From: Glutamicibacter sp. MNS18
Lineage (GTDB): Bacteria > Actinomycetota > Actinomycetes > Actinomycetales > Micrococcaceae
Assembly: GCF_026107515.2 (NCBI RefSeq)
Contig: NZ_JAPCHW010000018.1
Location: 1 to 49,431, forward strand
Length of the DNA: 49,431 nt
Direction of reading: 5' to 3'
Below are positions 31,749 to 39,995 of this stretch, in pieces. How positions within the stretch are numbered: position 1 is the stretch's first letter; each line of letters begins with the position of its first letter. Both the position numbers and the translations under genes were made by a program. Under the pieces are notes generated by a model. The model did no database searches. It worked only from the letters and a program-made list of their open reading frames with translations, and had not been told where the DNA came from.

Positions 31749-33266
31749 GTGCACCAGAGAATTCATCACCGTGCGTTCACCGATCGACTCATGTCCGCAA
31801 CAGATGCGGCATCCTTGGTCCAGCCGGGAATGACGGTTGCCATGAGTGGCTTTACCGGGGCCGGATACCCCAAGGCCGTCCCCGGCGCCCTGGCCGCGCA
31901 CATGCAGCAGGCCCACGATGCCGGCAAGGAATTCAAGATCAACGTGCTCACCGGAGCCTCCACAGCACCGGAACTCGACGGTGTGCTGGCCAGGGCGGAC
32001 GGTATGAACCTGCGACTGCCGTACATGTCCGACCCGGAACTGCGCCGCCGAATCAACGAAGGCAATATGGAATACATGGACATCCACCTGTCCCATGTCG
32101 CCCAACATGCCTGGTTCGGGTTCTACGGAAAGATCGACCTGGCTATTGTGGAGGTTGTCGGTGTCACCGCCGACGGCCAGCTGATCCCCTCATCATCGGT
32201 GGGCAACAACAAGACCTGGCTGGAAATGGCCGATAAGATCATCCTCGAGGTCAACGAAGAGCAATCGGCGGCCATGGACGGCATGCACGACATCTACTAC
32301 GGCACCGCCTTGCCCCCGCATCGTAAGCCGATCCAGCTGACCAATGCCACCGAACGGATCGGCCAACCGTACCTGGATGTGGATATCTCAAAGGTCATCG
32401 CCGTAGTGGAAACCAAGGCCCCGGACCGGCTCTCGCCCTTCGCCCCGGTGGACGAAACCAGCGAGAGGATCGCCGACCACCTGCTCGGGTTCCTTGACTA
32501 CGAGATCCGTGCCGGCCGCCTGAACGAGAAGTTGCTTCCGATCCAGTCCGGCGTGGGCAATATTGCCAATGCGGTGTTGGCCGGATTGTCCCGCGGCGGG
32601 TACAAGGGGCTGCAGTCCTATACGGAAGTCATCCAGGACGGCATGCTTGAACTGATCAAGGACGGCACCCTGGACTTCGCCTCGGCCACCAGCTTCTCCC
32701 TGTCCGAAGAGGGGATCGCCGAATTCAACCGGAACGTCGAGTTCTACCGTGAGCGGATCCTGTTGCGCCCGCAGGAGATCTCCAACCACCCCGAGATCAT
32801 CCGCCGGTTGGGCTGTATCGCCCTGAACGGCATGATCGAAGCCGATATCTATGGCAACGTGAACTCCACCAATGTGGTCGGTTCCCATGTCATGAACGGC
32901 ATCGGCGGATCCGGCGACTTCGCCCGCAACGGCTACCTGTCGGTGTTCATGTCCCCGTCCACAGCCAAGGGCGGGAAGATCTCCGGGATCGTGCCGATGG
33001 CCAGTCACGTGGACCACACCGAGCATGACACCATGATCCTGATTACCGAGCAGGGACTTGCCGACCTGCGCGGCAAGTCGCCGAAGCAACGTGCCCAGGT
33101 GGTTATCGACCAGTGCGCGCATCCGCAGTACCGTCCGCTGCTGCAGGACTACTTTGACCGCGCCTGCGCCAACAGCTACGCCAAGCACACTCCGCACCTG
33201 TTGGGCGAGTCGCTGTCCTGGCACCAGCGCTACATCGAGTCCGGGGACATGCGACCGGCCGGTTAG
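31749..33266 (+). CDS. Succinyl-CoA:acetate CoA-transferase / acetyl-CoA hydrolase family
   Basis: A 505-residue enzyme that moves CoA between acetate and succinyl-CoA or hydrolyses acetyl-CoA. The N-terminal GMTVAMSGFTGAGYPKAVP and the C-terminal oxyanion region (GNIANAVLAGL, then the Glu in YTEVIQDGML, which forms the CoA thioester in this family) are intact. ITEQGLADLRGKSP is the conserved final motif. GTG at 31749 follows AAAGG by 6 nt. It could link acetate metabolism with the TCA cycle. Single gene; regulation not visible. Confidence 0.9.
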   Translation: MHQRIHHRAFTDRLMSATDAASLVQPGMTVAMSGFTGAGYPKAVPGALAAHMQQAHDAGKEFKINVLTGASTAPELDGVLARADGMNLRLPYMSDPELRRRINEGNMEYMDIHLSHVAQHAWFGFYGKIDLAIVEVVGVTADGQLIPSSSVGNNKTWLEMADKIILEVNEEQSAAMDGMHDIYYGTALPPHRKPIQLTNATERIGQPYLDVDISKVIAVVETKAPDRLSPFAPVDETSERIADHLLGFLDYEIRAGRLNEKLLPIQSGVGNIANAVLAGLSRGGYKGLQSYTEVIQDGMLELIKDGTLDFASATSFSLSEEGIAEFNRNVEFYRERILLRPQEISNHPEIIRRLGCIALNGMIEADIYGNVNSTNVVGSHVMNGIGGSGDFARNGYLSVFMSPSTAKGGKISGIVPMASHVDHTEHDTMILITEQGLADLRGKSPKQRAQVVIDQCAHPQYRPLLQDYFDRACANSYAKHTPHLLGESLSWHQRYIESGDMRPAG

Positions 33267-33376
33267 GCTGCATCGACGTGCCAGGCGGGCAACCGGGCAC
33301 ATAATGGACACGCCCGTGGGCCTGGTGTCCGCAGCCGGAGTGCATCCGGCGAAGCGACCCGGAGCATACTGGAACC

Positions 33377-33880
33377 ATGAGGAAGAACAATTGGCTGCTA
33401 CTCGGAGGGCTGTTCGTTGCGCTTCTGGCGCTGCCGCCGATCCCGGGATACCTGATCAACCAACTGGAGATGGCCACCGGTGCCATTGAAATCCGCCCCG
33501 GAATTCCCCTGTGGGAAACCATGCTGAACCCGCTACGGCTGATTGGCACGCTGATGGCGATAGCCTGGGTGTGGGCTATGGCCAATCTGCGCGCTGGCAC
33601 CCATGGGTATGTTCGCTATGTGGGGACTTTCGTTATCGCCGGGGTGTTCTATGTGGTTCCGGTGTGGGTGGGGGTCTTCGGTTCCAACACCGGTTGGGGC
33701 GAGTTGTGGTGGCTTCTGGGTACCGCCAGCTGGTACGAGTGGATGCAGCTACACGCACCTGTCGCCGGGGCGCTGAGCCTGTGGGCCATGCACCTGTTGC
33801 GTACCGCGCCCCGTATCGAGGAACGCCAGGGGCCGCTCCAACGGCTTGTGCGCCACCTGCGTCCCGGGCGCCAGACCTAG
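33377..33880 (+). CDS. Small membrane protein, unknown
   Basis: A 167-residue protein with four predicted membrane helices (about 6-25, 53-72, 80-102, 125-142), aromatic-rich loops (WGELWWLLGTASWYEWMQ) and a basic cytoplasmic tail (RLVRHLRPGRQT). I recognise no family. It lies 110 bp after the CoA-transferase on the same strand and is convergent with the sugar dehydrogenase gene. Hydrophobic pattern and codon use support it being real. Confidence 0.75.
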   Translation: MRKNNWLLLGGLFVALLALPPIPGYLINQLEMATGAIEIRPGIPLWETMLNPLRLIGTLMAIAWVWAMANLRAGTHGYVRYVGTFVIAGVFYVVPVWVGVFGSNTGWGELWWLLGTASWYEWMQLHAPVAGALSLWAMHLLRTAPRIEERQGPLQRLVRHLRPGRQT

Positions 33881-33906
33881 GTCCAGCTGTCCCTGGATCC
33901 CGTTGG

Positions 33907-35064
33907 TCACCGGGCGGCCAGGTGCTCCGGATCCACCAGCAGGAGCAGGTCATCCTCCGGTCCGGGGCTGCCCCGCCCGTCCGTGTTGTTGGTCAGCGCC
34001 CAGAGTTGCCCATCCGGGGTGCTGACAATGTCCCGGAACCGGCCATAGTCACCCACCCACAGTTCCGACTGGTTCCGCGGATCATCCAGATCCACGCTGC
34101 GCAGCCGCTGACCGCGCAAGTTTGCCAGATACACCGTCCTTTCGCGGATGGTGATGCCGCTGGGACTCGCCGCATCGGTGGGCCAGTGGGCAATCGGGAG
34201 GGTGAATCCTTCACGTGAATTGCCGGGGCCCTCGACCTCGGGCCACCCGTAGTTGGCTCCCGCGGTAATGATGTTCAGTTCATCCCAACGGTTCTGGCCA
34301 AATTCACTGGCGTACATGACCCCATCCGCATCCCAGGCCAGCCCCTGGACATTGCGGTGCCCGTAACTGAAGACCAGCGAGTCGCCGAACGGGTTGTCCG
34401 GTGGGGCCTGCCCGTCCGGTGTCATCCGCAGGATCTTACCACCGAGGCTGTCCAAGTCCTGGGGGAGTGAGCGGTTCCCGGCATCCCCGACCTCGGCATA
34501 GAGCATTCCATCCGGTCCCAAGGCGATTCGACCGCCATTGTGGATCGAGGCGGACGGTAACCCGGAGATCAGGGTCGCGGGTTCGGACAGGGTGTGGGAA
34601 CCCGGTTCGCCCTGCAACGTAAAGCGTTGGATCCGGTTGCCGTCCTCGTCGGTGGAATACACGAACAACTCGTCCGGTTCGCGCCAGGCCAGACCCAGCA
34701 ACCCACCTTCCCCACCGAAGGCGATATCGGTGAGCACGCCCACTTCGCGGAATGCGCCTGCTTCGTCCATCGCCAGGATGCGGCCGCTATCGCGTTCGCT
34801 GATCAACGGGGTCTGTCCGGCGAAGGTCACCGACCAAGGTGCATCCAGCCCTCGGCCGATGACCGGCCCATCCCCTGCCTCATCGAACGGGGTGGATGCA
34901 GTCTCCTCCACCCCGGTGGGTTGCGGCGGTGTCCGTGGCGGTTCGGCCGGGGTCGTGCAGGACGAGAGCACCAGTCCGACGGCACAGGCTGCCATCACCC
35001 ACCGTGCGGGGTGGGCGCGCCGGTTCCGCCGGCACAACAAGGAATCCACGCCGAGCCTATCCAT
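33907..35064 (-). CDS. PQQ-dependent sugar dehydrogenase-like lipoprotein
   Basis: A 385-residue exported lipoprotein. The signal peptide ends in the lipobox LVLSSC (near residue 36), so it should be anchored outside the membrane. The mature part is a six-bladed propeller of the glucose/sorbosone dehydrogenase family (PF07995), with GLLGLAWREPDELFVY, NGGRIALGPDGMLYAEVGD, YGHRNVQGLAWDADGVMYASEFGQNRWDELN and the late ANYGWPEVEG, close to the PQQ and calcium site. Substrate and cofactor use are not proven by sequence. ATG at 35064 overlaps the end of the upstream reductase gene by 8 bp. Confidence 0.87.
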   Translation of the reverse strand: MDRLGVDSLLCRRNRRAHPARWVMAACAVGLVLSSCTTPAEPPRTPPQPTGVEETASTPFDEAGDGPVIGRGLDAPWSVTFAGQTPLISERDSGRILAMDEAGAFREVGVLTDIAFGGEGGLLGLAWREPDELFVYSTDEDGNRIQRFTLQGEPGSHTLSEPATLISGLPSASIHNGGRIALGPDGMLYAEVGDAGNRSLPQDLDSLGGKILRMTPDGQAPPDNPFGDSLVFSYGHRNVQGLAWDADGVMYASEFGQNRWDELNIITAGANYGWPEVEGPGNSREGFTLPIAHWPTDAASPSGITIRERTVYLANLRGQRLRSVDLDDPRNQSELWVGDYGRFRDIVSTPDGQLWALTNNTDGRGSPGPEDDLLLLVDPEHLAAR

Positions 35065-35635
35065 GCCTTGCAGGACGATAGGTCAGTTCCTGGGTCCGGC
35101 CATCAAGCAACCGGGAATCCACCAGCTCCAGGTCGTAGTCGTCGATTCCCGTGAAGACCGGAGAACTGCCACTGCGCCCGGTGAGTACCGGAAAGACGGT
35201 GAGCTGGATGTAGTCAACCAGCCCTGCGGCCAGCAGCGATCGGTTCATGGACAAACTGCCATGGGAACGCAAGGGGACGGCGGACTCCTCCTTGAGCCGC
35301 TCCACGACCTGCAGGGCATCGGCCCGTTCCAGCGCGGCATCGGGCCAGGTCAGTGCTGCGGAGAGGGTTGTGGAGATGACAGTGGCAGGCTGCTCGTGCA
35401 GGGCGATCCCCCAGGGGTCCTCGACTTCGGGGTTCCTGTCGACTTCTTCCCAGAATCGGGCAAAGATCCGGTAGGTGTTGGCGCCGAACACCATGTGGCA
35501 CGGCGGGGTGTACAGCTCCAGCCGGCGTTGGAGCAGCTCCGGGCCCTGCTTGCCCCAGTAGCCGCCCCAGTCCCCGCCGACCGCGCCGAAGCCGTCCAGG
35601 CTGCTGAACACGTCAAAGGTATAGGTTGCACTCAC
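35057..35635 (-). CDS. RibD C-terminal/dihydrofolate-reductase-like protein
   Basis: A 192-residue protein of the RibD_C/DHFR-like fold (PF01872) often annotated as dihydrofolate reductase family protein. It begins MSATYTFDVFSSLDGF (the typical SLDG) and contains MVFGANTYRIFARFWEEVD and LRSHGSLSMNRSLLAAGLVDYIQLTVFPVLTG. These NAD(P)H-dependent enzymes are mostly uncharacterised; it is not expected to be the essential folate enzyme. GTG at 35635 is the start. The overlap with the sugar dehydrogenase gene shows co-transcription. Confidence 0.87.
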   Translation of the reverse strand: MSATYTFDVFSSLDGFGAVGGDWGGYWGKQGPELLQRRLELYTPPCHMVFGANTYRIFARFWEEVDRNPEVEDPWGIALHEQPATVISTTLSAALTWPDAALERADALQVVERLKEESAVPLRSHGSLSMNRSLLAAGLVDYIQLTVFPVLTGRSGSSPVFTGIDDYDLELVDSRLLDGRTQELTYRPARHG

Positions 35636-36439
35636 CGGGAGCCTCCCACCGGATGGTTCGTCAGTTGCCGCCTACTCTACGCCCGGAGCCAGATAGGCGG
35701 TACCCCTGTGGGGCCGGTGCCGGGAGAGGGCCGGCAGCTGGGAAATACGCTTGTGCTCAGCGGCGCAAATGCGGGAACGGGCCCGGGCTCCTACCTCGGA
35801 TGGAAAGCATGTGCTACGGCGACAATCCGTCACCAAGCTTGCCGGTGACAACTGTTTCAAGGTGATCCTGATCGACATCCTCCAATTGATCGGTGCGGGC
35901 CTTGGGCAGCGGAATATCATGGATTCTCGAAGAATTCCCAGCGGTCTTTGCCATCGTGCCCTCCGTGATGACTGCTGAAACCACAAGTCTTGCGGTCATC
36001 GGGGACCTGGAATCCATCATTTTGCGACCATGCCTCCCATCGGATGTCTGTAAGGCGACATTTCGGAATCAAGTATCGACCGGACTTCTTTCTGGGGCAG
36101 GCATTCGCTGGCGCTGGCGCTTCAGGCAGGCGGCAATGAATCAAACAGAGAACCAGGCACGGATAGGTTAGAACCGTCCGTCGGCAATGTCCCAGCAGGG
36201 CCATTCGATGCCTTCTCCGAACGGCAATTCGTCCCTTTCGGGCTCGGAACCGGCATCCTGTCCGTGTGAAGGTGACTTCGACGGGCCTTCCTGTTCCCGC
36301 AAAACCGATATCAGGGAAAGTCCTGAATATTTGCCTGCTACAACGCCCCCAAAGCGAGGAATGTGAAATTTTACGTCGAATATTTCTCTGTAAGACACAA
36401 ATTGTTTGACGCATCCACGGGAGCGACCGTAATGTTTTA
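35636..36439. other. Gap between the reductase gene and the riboswitch
   Basis: About 0.8 kb with no confidently identified gene. A 68-codon minus-strand frame (35814-36020) has acceptable codon use and is listed separately. Another short minus-strand frame (36168-36398) has an AT-rich start and no family match. The last 60 bp should contain the promoter of the riboswitch transcript. Confidence 0.5.
35814..36020 (-). CDS. Possible small protein, unknown
   Basis: An ATG at 36020 (second ATG at 36017) opens a frame of 68 residues that reads HDIPLPKARTDQLEDVDQDH in its second half and ends GKLGDGLSP. Composition is balanced and codon use acceptable, unlike the chance frames around it. GGGAGG lies 12 or more nt upstream, rather far. 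Overlapping frames on the other strand are less protein-like. Low confidence. Confidence 0.25.
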   Translation of the reverse strand: MMDSRSPMTARLVVSAVITEGTMAKTAGNSSRIHDIPLPKARTDQLEDVDQDHLETVVTGKLGDGLSP

Positions 36440-36566
36440 GACAGAATCAAGAGCGTCAGTGACAAGCCCTGGCTGGCTGACCGGCAACCCTCTAAACGGT
36501 AGTGGGGTGCTCTAGGTGATGATTCGGCTCCGTGCCAACCCCATGGGGCAAGTACCGCACACCGGG
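36440..36566 (+). ncRNA. SAM-IV-type S-adenosylmethionine riboswitch
   Basis: The closing stem pairs GAATCA (36444-36449) with TGATTC (36520-36525). Inside is the conserved SAM-I clan core: GTCAG...CTGAC arms around TGACAAGCCCTGGCTGG, then CCGGCAACCC, and GTGGGGTGCTCTAGGTGATGA. After the closing stem, a segment CCGTGCCAACCCCATGGGGCAAGTACCGC can form the extra hairpin and pseudoknot that distinguish SAM-IV from SAM-I. It lies about 100 bp ahead of the flavin reductase gene and should reduce its expression when SAM is plentiful. Confidence 0.88.
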
Positions 36567-36665
36567 TGGAAATCCTTGGAACCCGACATCGATGGCCACT
36601 GGCCGTCCGATGACGGATCCTGAACGTCCAATATCCGGTGAGCCTGATGTCGAAGGATACGAGAC

Positions 36666-37166
36666 ATGTCATTGAATCAGGATCTAGACCCGTTGACCCT
36701 ACGCAAGGTTTTCGCCCAGCATCCCTCGGGGGTTGCGGCTCTCTGCGCGGAGATCGACGGGGTGAAAACCGGAATCGTCGCATCATCCTTCACCGTGGGG
36801 GTCTCCCTTGAACCGGCATTGGTGATGTTTGCCGTGCAGAAGGCATCCAACACCTGGCCAAAACTCCGGCATGCCGGACGTATAGGAATCTCGGTGCTCA
36901 GTGAGCGCAATGAGGGTGTCTGCGGCCAGATCGCTTCGAAGAAGGGTGACCGATTCGCCGGAGTGGCAACCCACACCACGGCTGAATCAGCCCTGTTCAT
37001 CGAGGATTCCACCCTGTGGCTGGATTCCTCGATCTACAACGAGGTCGAAGCCGGGGACCACTGGGTTGTTCTCCTGGAAGTACACGGCCACCGCATTTCG
37101 GAGCATGCGCCGTCGATCTTCCACGACTCCGGCTTCCATGCACTCAGGGTGCCTGAACTCGTGTAG
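36666..37166 (+). CDS. Flavin reductase-like protein under SAM riboswitch control
   Basis: A 166-residue protein of the flavin reductase-like FMN-binding domain (PF01613). Family features are LRKVFAQHPSGVAALCAEIDG, GIVASSFTVGVSLEPALVMFAVQKASNTWP and a C-terminal segment DHWVVLLEVHGHRISEH. Such proteins supply reduced FMN to two-component monooxygenases. The SAM-IV-type riboswitch upstream ties it to sulfur amino acid supply, so supplying FMNH2 to a sulfonate or similar monooxygenase for sulfur scavenging is a reasonable guess; no partner oxygenase is adjacent. Ribosome site AAGGA lies 9 nt before the ATG. It ends in the terminator at 37199-37235. Confidence 0.88.
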   Translation: MSLNQDLDPLTLRKVFAQHPSGVAALCAEIDGVKTGIVASSFTVGVSLEPALVMFAVQKASNTWPKLRHAGRIGISVLSERNEGVCGQIASKKGDRFAGVATHTTAESALFIEDSTLWLDSSIYNEVEAGDHWVVLLEVHGHRISEHAPSIFHDSGFHALRVPELV

Positions 37167-37198
37167 GTGTCCGCAACTACACGGCTCATACGGGCCCT

Positions 37199-37235
37199 AA
37201 ACCGCACGCTCGGGGACATCCTGGCGTGCGGTTTT
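37199..37235 (+). terminator. Terminator of the flavin reductase gene
   Basis: An 11-bp stem AAACCGCACGC / GCGTGCGGTTT (37199-37209 with 37224-37234) ends in TTTT, 32 bp after the stop. Confidence 0.88.
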
Positions 37236-37383
37236 CACTGTCCACCCCGGTTTGCCGTCGAATGGAGCGACAAACCTTCGCATGGGGAACTTCGGCCGGG
37301 CTTACGGGCTGGGTGCCCTTCGTGGAGGCTGCATGCATGGCCTGGATCCGGCAGCCACGTAATCCATCGACTCGTGATGAAAT

Positions 37384-37806
37384 TGTGGACGACCAGCGGA
37401 TGTTCTGCATACAAGAAGGGCGAAACCTCGGTGAGTAGTCCCTTTGCACGGAATCGGTAATCCACAAGCTTATCCACAGCCTTGTGGACCGGGTGTGGAT
37501 TGTCGTGGATAAGTCCTCGGAATTGCCGAGAATCCACAGGATCTGCTGTTGAAAACCCCGAAAGACACAGCCCTGTCCCCTGGAATTAATCTTTCTATCC
37601 ACACATGTGTAAAAATAAAAATCCTAGTCAAGTAGGTTATTGAGTTCATTAAGTGGGGAAATCCACAGACTTCTCCCCAAGTACTGCACAAGGTAGTCCA
37701 CAGGTATACACCCATTGTCCACAGAAGCTGTGGATAATGGGGTTTACGCTTGTGGTTAACCCACCTACTGTTAGCTTTGGAACTGAAATATCCACATCTG
37801 TCCACA
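37384..37806. promoter_or_regulatory. DnaA-box cluster upstream of dnaB
   Basis: About 15 9-mers like the DnaA box (TTATCCACA / TTGTCCACA) lie in 423 bp. Exact matches are at 37470-37478 (TTATCCACA), 37715-37723 (TTGTCCACA) and 37729-37737 (reverse strand). Near matches with one to three changes start at 37384, 37458, 37483, 37494, 37504, 37530, 37595, 37659, 37694, 37751, 37788 and 37798; 37384, 37483, 37494, 37504 and 37751 are in reverse orientation. Between 37580 and 37650 the DNA is AT-rich, containing AAAAATAAAA. No gene is supported between 37236 and 37891. The pattern is that of a DnaA-binding locus, either a titration or control site or an origin. Confidence 0.88.
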
Positions 37807-37891
37807 GCATCCAAATGTCGGTGTTCGGTGAGATGATGCATGTTTCACGGTGAAGCTATCACCGCGTTCCCGGTGGGTAGAAGGGGTCTAA

Positions 37892-39256
37892 ATGTCTGTT
37901 GCCAGCGCTGAGCAGTCCTACGAGAATCGCGATTCCGAAGTAGGGCGGACACCGCCACAGGATATTGCCGCGGAAATGTCCGTTCTTGGTGGCATGATGC
38001 TCTCCAAGGACGCAATCGCTGATGTGATCGAGGTTGTCCGCGGCAACGATTTCTACCGACCGGCTCATGAATCGATTTATGAAGCGGTCATCGACCTCTA
38101 TGGGCGTGGCGAACCCGCCGACGCGGTGACCGTCTCGGACCTGTTGACCAAACGCGGCGAAATCGTGCGTGTGGGCGGTGCCGCCTACCTGCACAACCTG
38201 ATCCAGTCCGTGCCGACCGCCGCGAACGCCGGCTACTACGCCGAGATCGTGCGTGAGCGGGCGGTGCTTCGACGGCTGGTGGACGCGGGCACCCGCATTG
38301 TCCAGATGGGGTACTCGCCGGATGGCGAGGTGGATGCCATTGTGAACGAGGCCCAGGCCGAGGTCTACAAGGTTGCCGAAAACCGGTCCAGTGAAGACTA
38401 CGTGCGCCTGAGCGAGATCATCGAGGGTACCGTTGATGAGATCGAGAACGCGGCCAATGCCGGGGACGGCATCACCGGTGTGCCGACCGGTTTCTACGAG
38501 TTCGACGAGCTCACCCAGGGGCTGCAGGGCGGACAGATGGTCATCATCGCCGCCCGTCCGGCCGTGGGTAAGTCGACGTTTGCATTGGACTTCGCCCGCT
38601 CGGCGGCCATCAAGAACAATATGGCCACCGTGTTCTTCTCCCTGGAAATGGGCCGCAATGAAATCGCCATGCGCTTACTGTCGGCCGAGGCCTCCATCCA
38701 GCTTCAGGATCTTCGCAAAGGCTCCGTGGAAGACGCGCAGTGGACGAAGATCGCCACCACCATGGGGCGGTTGAACGAGGCGCCGTTGTTCATTGACGAT
38801 TCACCGAATATGTCGATGATGGAGATCCGTGCCAAATGCCGTCGCTTGAAACAGCGCCATGAACTGAAGATGATCATCCTCGACTACCTGCAGCTGATGA
38901 GTTCCGGTAAGCGCGTGGAATCCCGTCAGCAGGAAGTCTCCGAGTTCTCGCGTAACCTGAAGCTGCTGGCCAAGGAACTGGATGTGCCGCTGATTGCGCT
39001 CTCCCAGCTGAACCGTGGCTCGGAACAGCGAACCGACAAGAAGCCGATGGTCTCGGACCTGCGTGAATCAGGATCGATCGAGCAGGACGCGGATATGGTC
39101 ATCCTGCTGCACCGTGAAGACGTGTATGACAAGGAAAACCGTCCCGGCGAGGCCGATGTGATCGTGGCCAAGCACCGTAACGGTCCAACCAAGACCATTA
39201 CCGTGGCCTTCCAGGGCCACTACTCGCGGTTCAATAACATGCAGACCGAGGGGTAG
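37892..39256 (+). CDS. dnaB: Replicative DNA helicase
   Basis: A 454-residue hexameric helicase that unwinds DNA at the fork. The N-terminal domain begins PPQDIAAEMSVLGGMMLSKDAIADV. The motor domain has Walker A ARPAVGKST (about 228-236), Walker B IILDYLQLMSSG, and DLRESGSIEQDADMVILLHRED. No intein interrupts it, although actinobacterial dnaB genes often carry one. Start is ATG 37892 with GAAGGGG upstream. A DnaA-box cluster fills the region before it. It is convergent with a small membrane protein gene one base away. Confidence 0.97.
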   Translation: MSVASAEQSYENRDSEVGRTPPQDIAAEMSVLGGMMLSKDAIADVIEVVRGNDFYRPAHESIYEAVIDLYGRGEPADAVTVSDLLTKRGEIVRVGGAAYLHNLIQSVPTAANAGYYAEIVRERAVLRRLVDAGTRIVQMGYSPDGEVDAIVNEAQAEVYKVAENRSSEDYVRLSEIIEGTVDEIENAANAGDGITGVPTGFYEFDELTQGLQGGQMVIIAARPAVGKSTFALDFARSAAIKNNMATVFFSLEMGRNEIAMRLLSAEASIQLQDLRKGSVEDAQWTKIATTMGRLNEAPLFIDDSPNMSMMEIRAKCRRLKQRHELKMIILDYLQLMSSGKRVESRQQEVSEFSRNLKLLAKELDVPLIALSQLNRGSEQRTDKKPMVSDLRESGSIEQDADMVILLHREDVYDKENRPGEADVIVAKHRNGPTKTITVAFQGHYSRFNNMQTEG

Positions 39257-39257
39257 G

Positions 39258-39422
39258 TCAACGCAGCAGTCCCGGGTTGATCAGGTGTAGTCCGATCCCG
39301 TCACCGGACTCCAGCCACAGGGCCGGAATGCCGGAGGCCAGTACCGAGGTCACTGCGAAGATCAAGGCCAGCAGCACGACGGTGGTCTTCAAGAACCACT
39401 TCTTGGTTTGTTCCGGATTCAC
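39258..39422 (-). CDS. Small single-pass membrane protein
   Basis: A peptide of 54 residues: a short basic N-terminus (NPEQTKKWF), one hydrophobic helix (TTVVLLALIFAVTSVLASG) and a short tail ending HLINPGLLR. GTG at 39422 has AAAGGG about 10 nt upstream; GTG at 39443 is the alternative. It ends one base after the dnaB stop on the opposite strand. No family recognised. Confidence 0.6.
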   Translation of the reverse strand: MNPEQTKKWFLKTTVVLLALIFAVTSVLASGIPALWLESGDGIGLHLINPGLLR

Positions 39423-39513
39423 TACGTCGCAGCCCTTTCGCACGGATGGTTGTCCACAACCATCCTACGGTGCGGTCGGGATCGCAGGTGGCGCCTTCAC
39501 GGATTGCGGCAGA

Positions 39514-39885
39514 CTACATCCACTTGACGCCGTCCTGCTCGTATTCCCTGATCCTGTAGGCAATCATCTCTTCGAGCAGCTCGCTGGGGACGGGTTTGCC
39601 ATAGGGCAACGCGATCCGGCCCTTGCCGGTGGTATATCCGGCCCACCGCTCGGCGAAAGCCTCAAGTGTGCTTGGCGTGAAGCTGAAGTTCGCATGGTTC
39701 TTGTGCGCGCTGATGACGAAGAGGATCACCCCATCGGCATGGATCGTGGCGGGATGACCCCATTTGAGTGCCTCGCTGGTTCCAGGAGCGGCATGCCTGC
39801 TCAGGGCCCGCAACTCGTTCAGCAGTTCGGCGGTGGACCCGATGAGTCCGGAATAGTATTCGTCGATGGTCGTCGGCTTGGCCAT
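39514..39885 (-). CDS. DUF1801 (YdhG-like) protein
   Basis: A 123-residue soluble protein of the DUF1801 fold. It begins MAKPTTIDEYYSGLIGST and has ALKWGHPATIHADGVILFVISAHKNHANF and GKGRIALPYGKPVPSELLEEMIAYRIREYE, all typical. Related proteins include the YdhG iron chaperone of Bacillus, but function is not general. ATG at 39885 gives the family N-terminus; an earlier start would add 24 unrelated residues. Confidence 0.85.
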   Translation of the reverse strand: MAKPTTIDEYYSGLIGSTAELLNELRALSRHAAPGTSEALKWGHPATIHADGVILFVISAHKNHANFSFTPSTLEAFAERWAGYTTGKGRIALPYGKPVPSELLEEMIAYRIREYEQDGVKWM

Positions 39886-39949
39886 GGGCCAAGTCTTCCA
39901 GCATGCTCGGTGGATGTCACGATTATTGTTGGTTTCCGGAATCAGGAAC

Positions 39950-39980
39950 GGGGTCACCGGACCTGTGTTCCGGTGACCCC
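39950..39980 (-). terminator. Hairpin after the MHS transporter gene
   Basis: GGGGTCACCGG (39950-39960) pairs perfectly with CCGGTGACCCC (39970-39980) around a 9-nt loop, 16 bp after the transporter stop. No U tract follows. Confidence 0.7.
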
Positions 39981-39995
39981 ATTGATGTCAGGTTG

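Noticed and set aside
34538-35848. Plus-strand frame of 436 codons opposite the sugar dehydrogenase and reductase genes
   Set aside because: Both minus-strand genes show lipobox, propeller and RibD_C motifs; the plus-strand frame is antisense noise.
35917-36786. Minus-strand frame of 289 codons across the riboswitch
   Set aside because: It overlaps the conserved SAM-IV core and the start of the flavin reductase gene; the Arg/Ser/Cys-rich composition shows no protein-like pattern.
37186-37841. Short open frames in the region upstream of dnaB
   Set aside because: They encode repeated His-, Thr- and Ser-containing words produced by the TCCACA repeats and have no ribosome sites.
37892-39256. 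Intein in dnaB
   Set aside because: The helicase motifs run without interruption at normal spacing and the protein has normal length.
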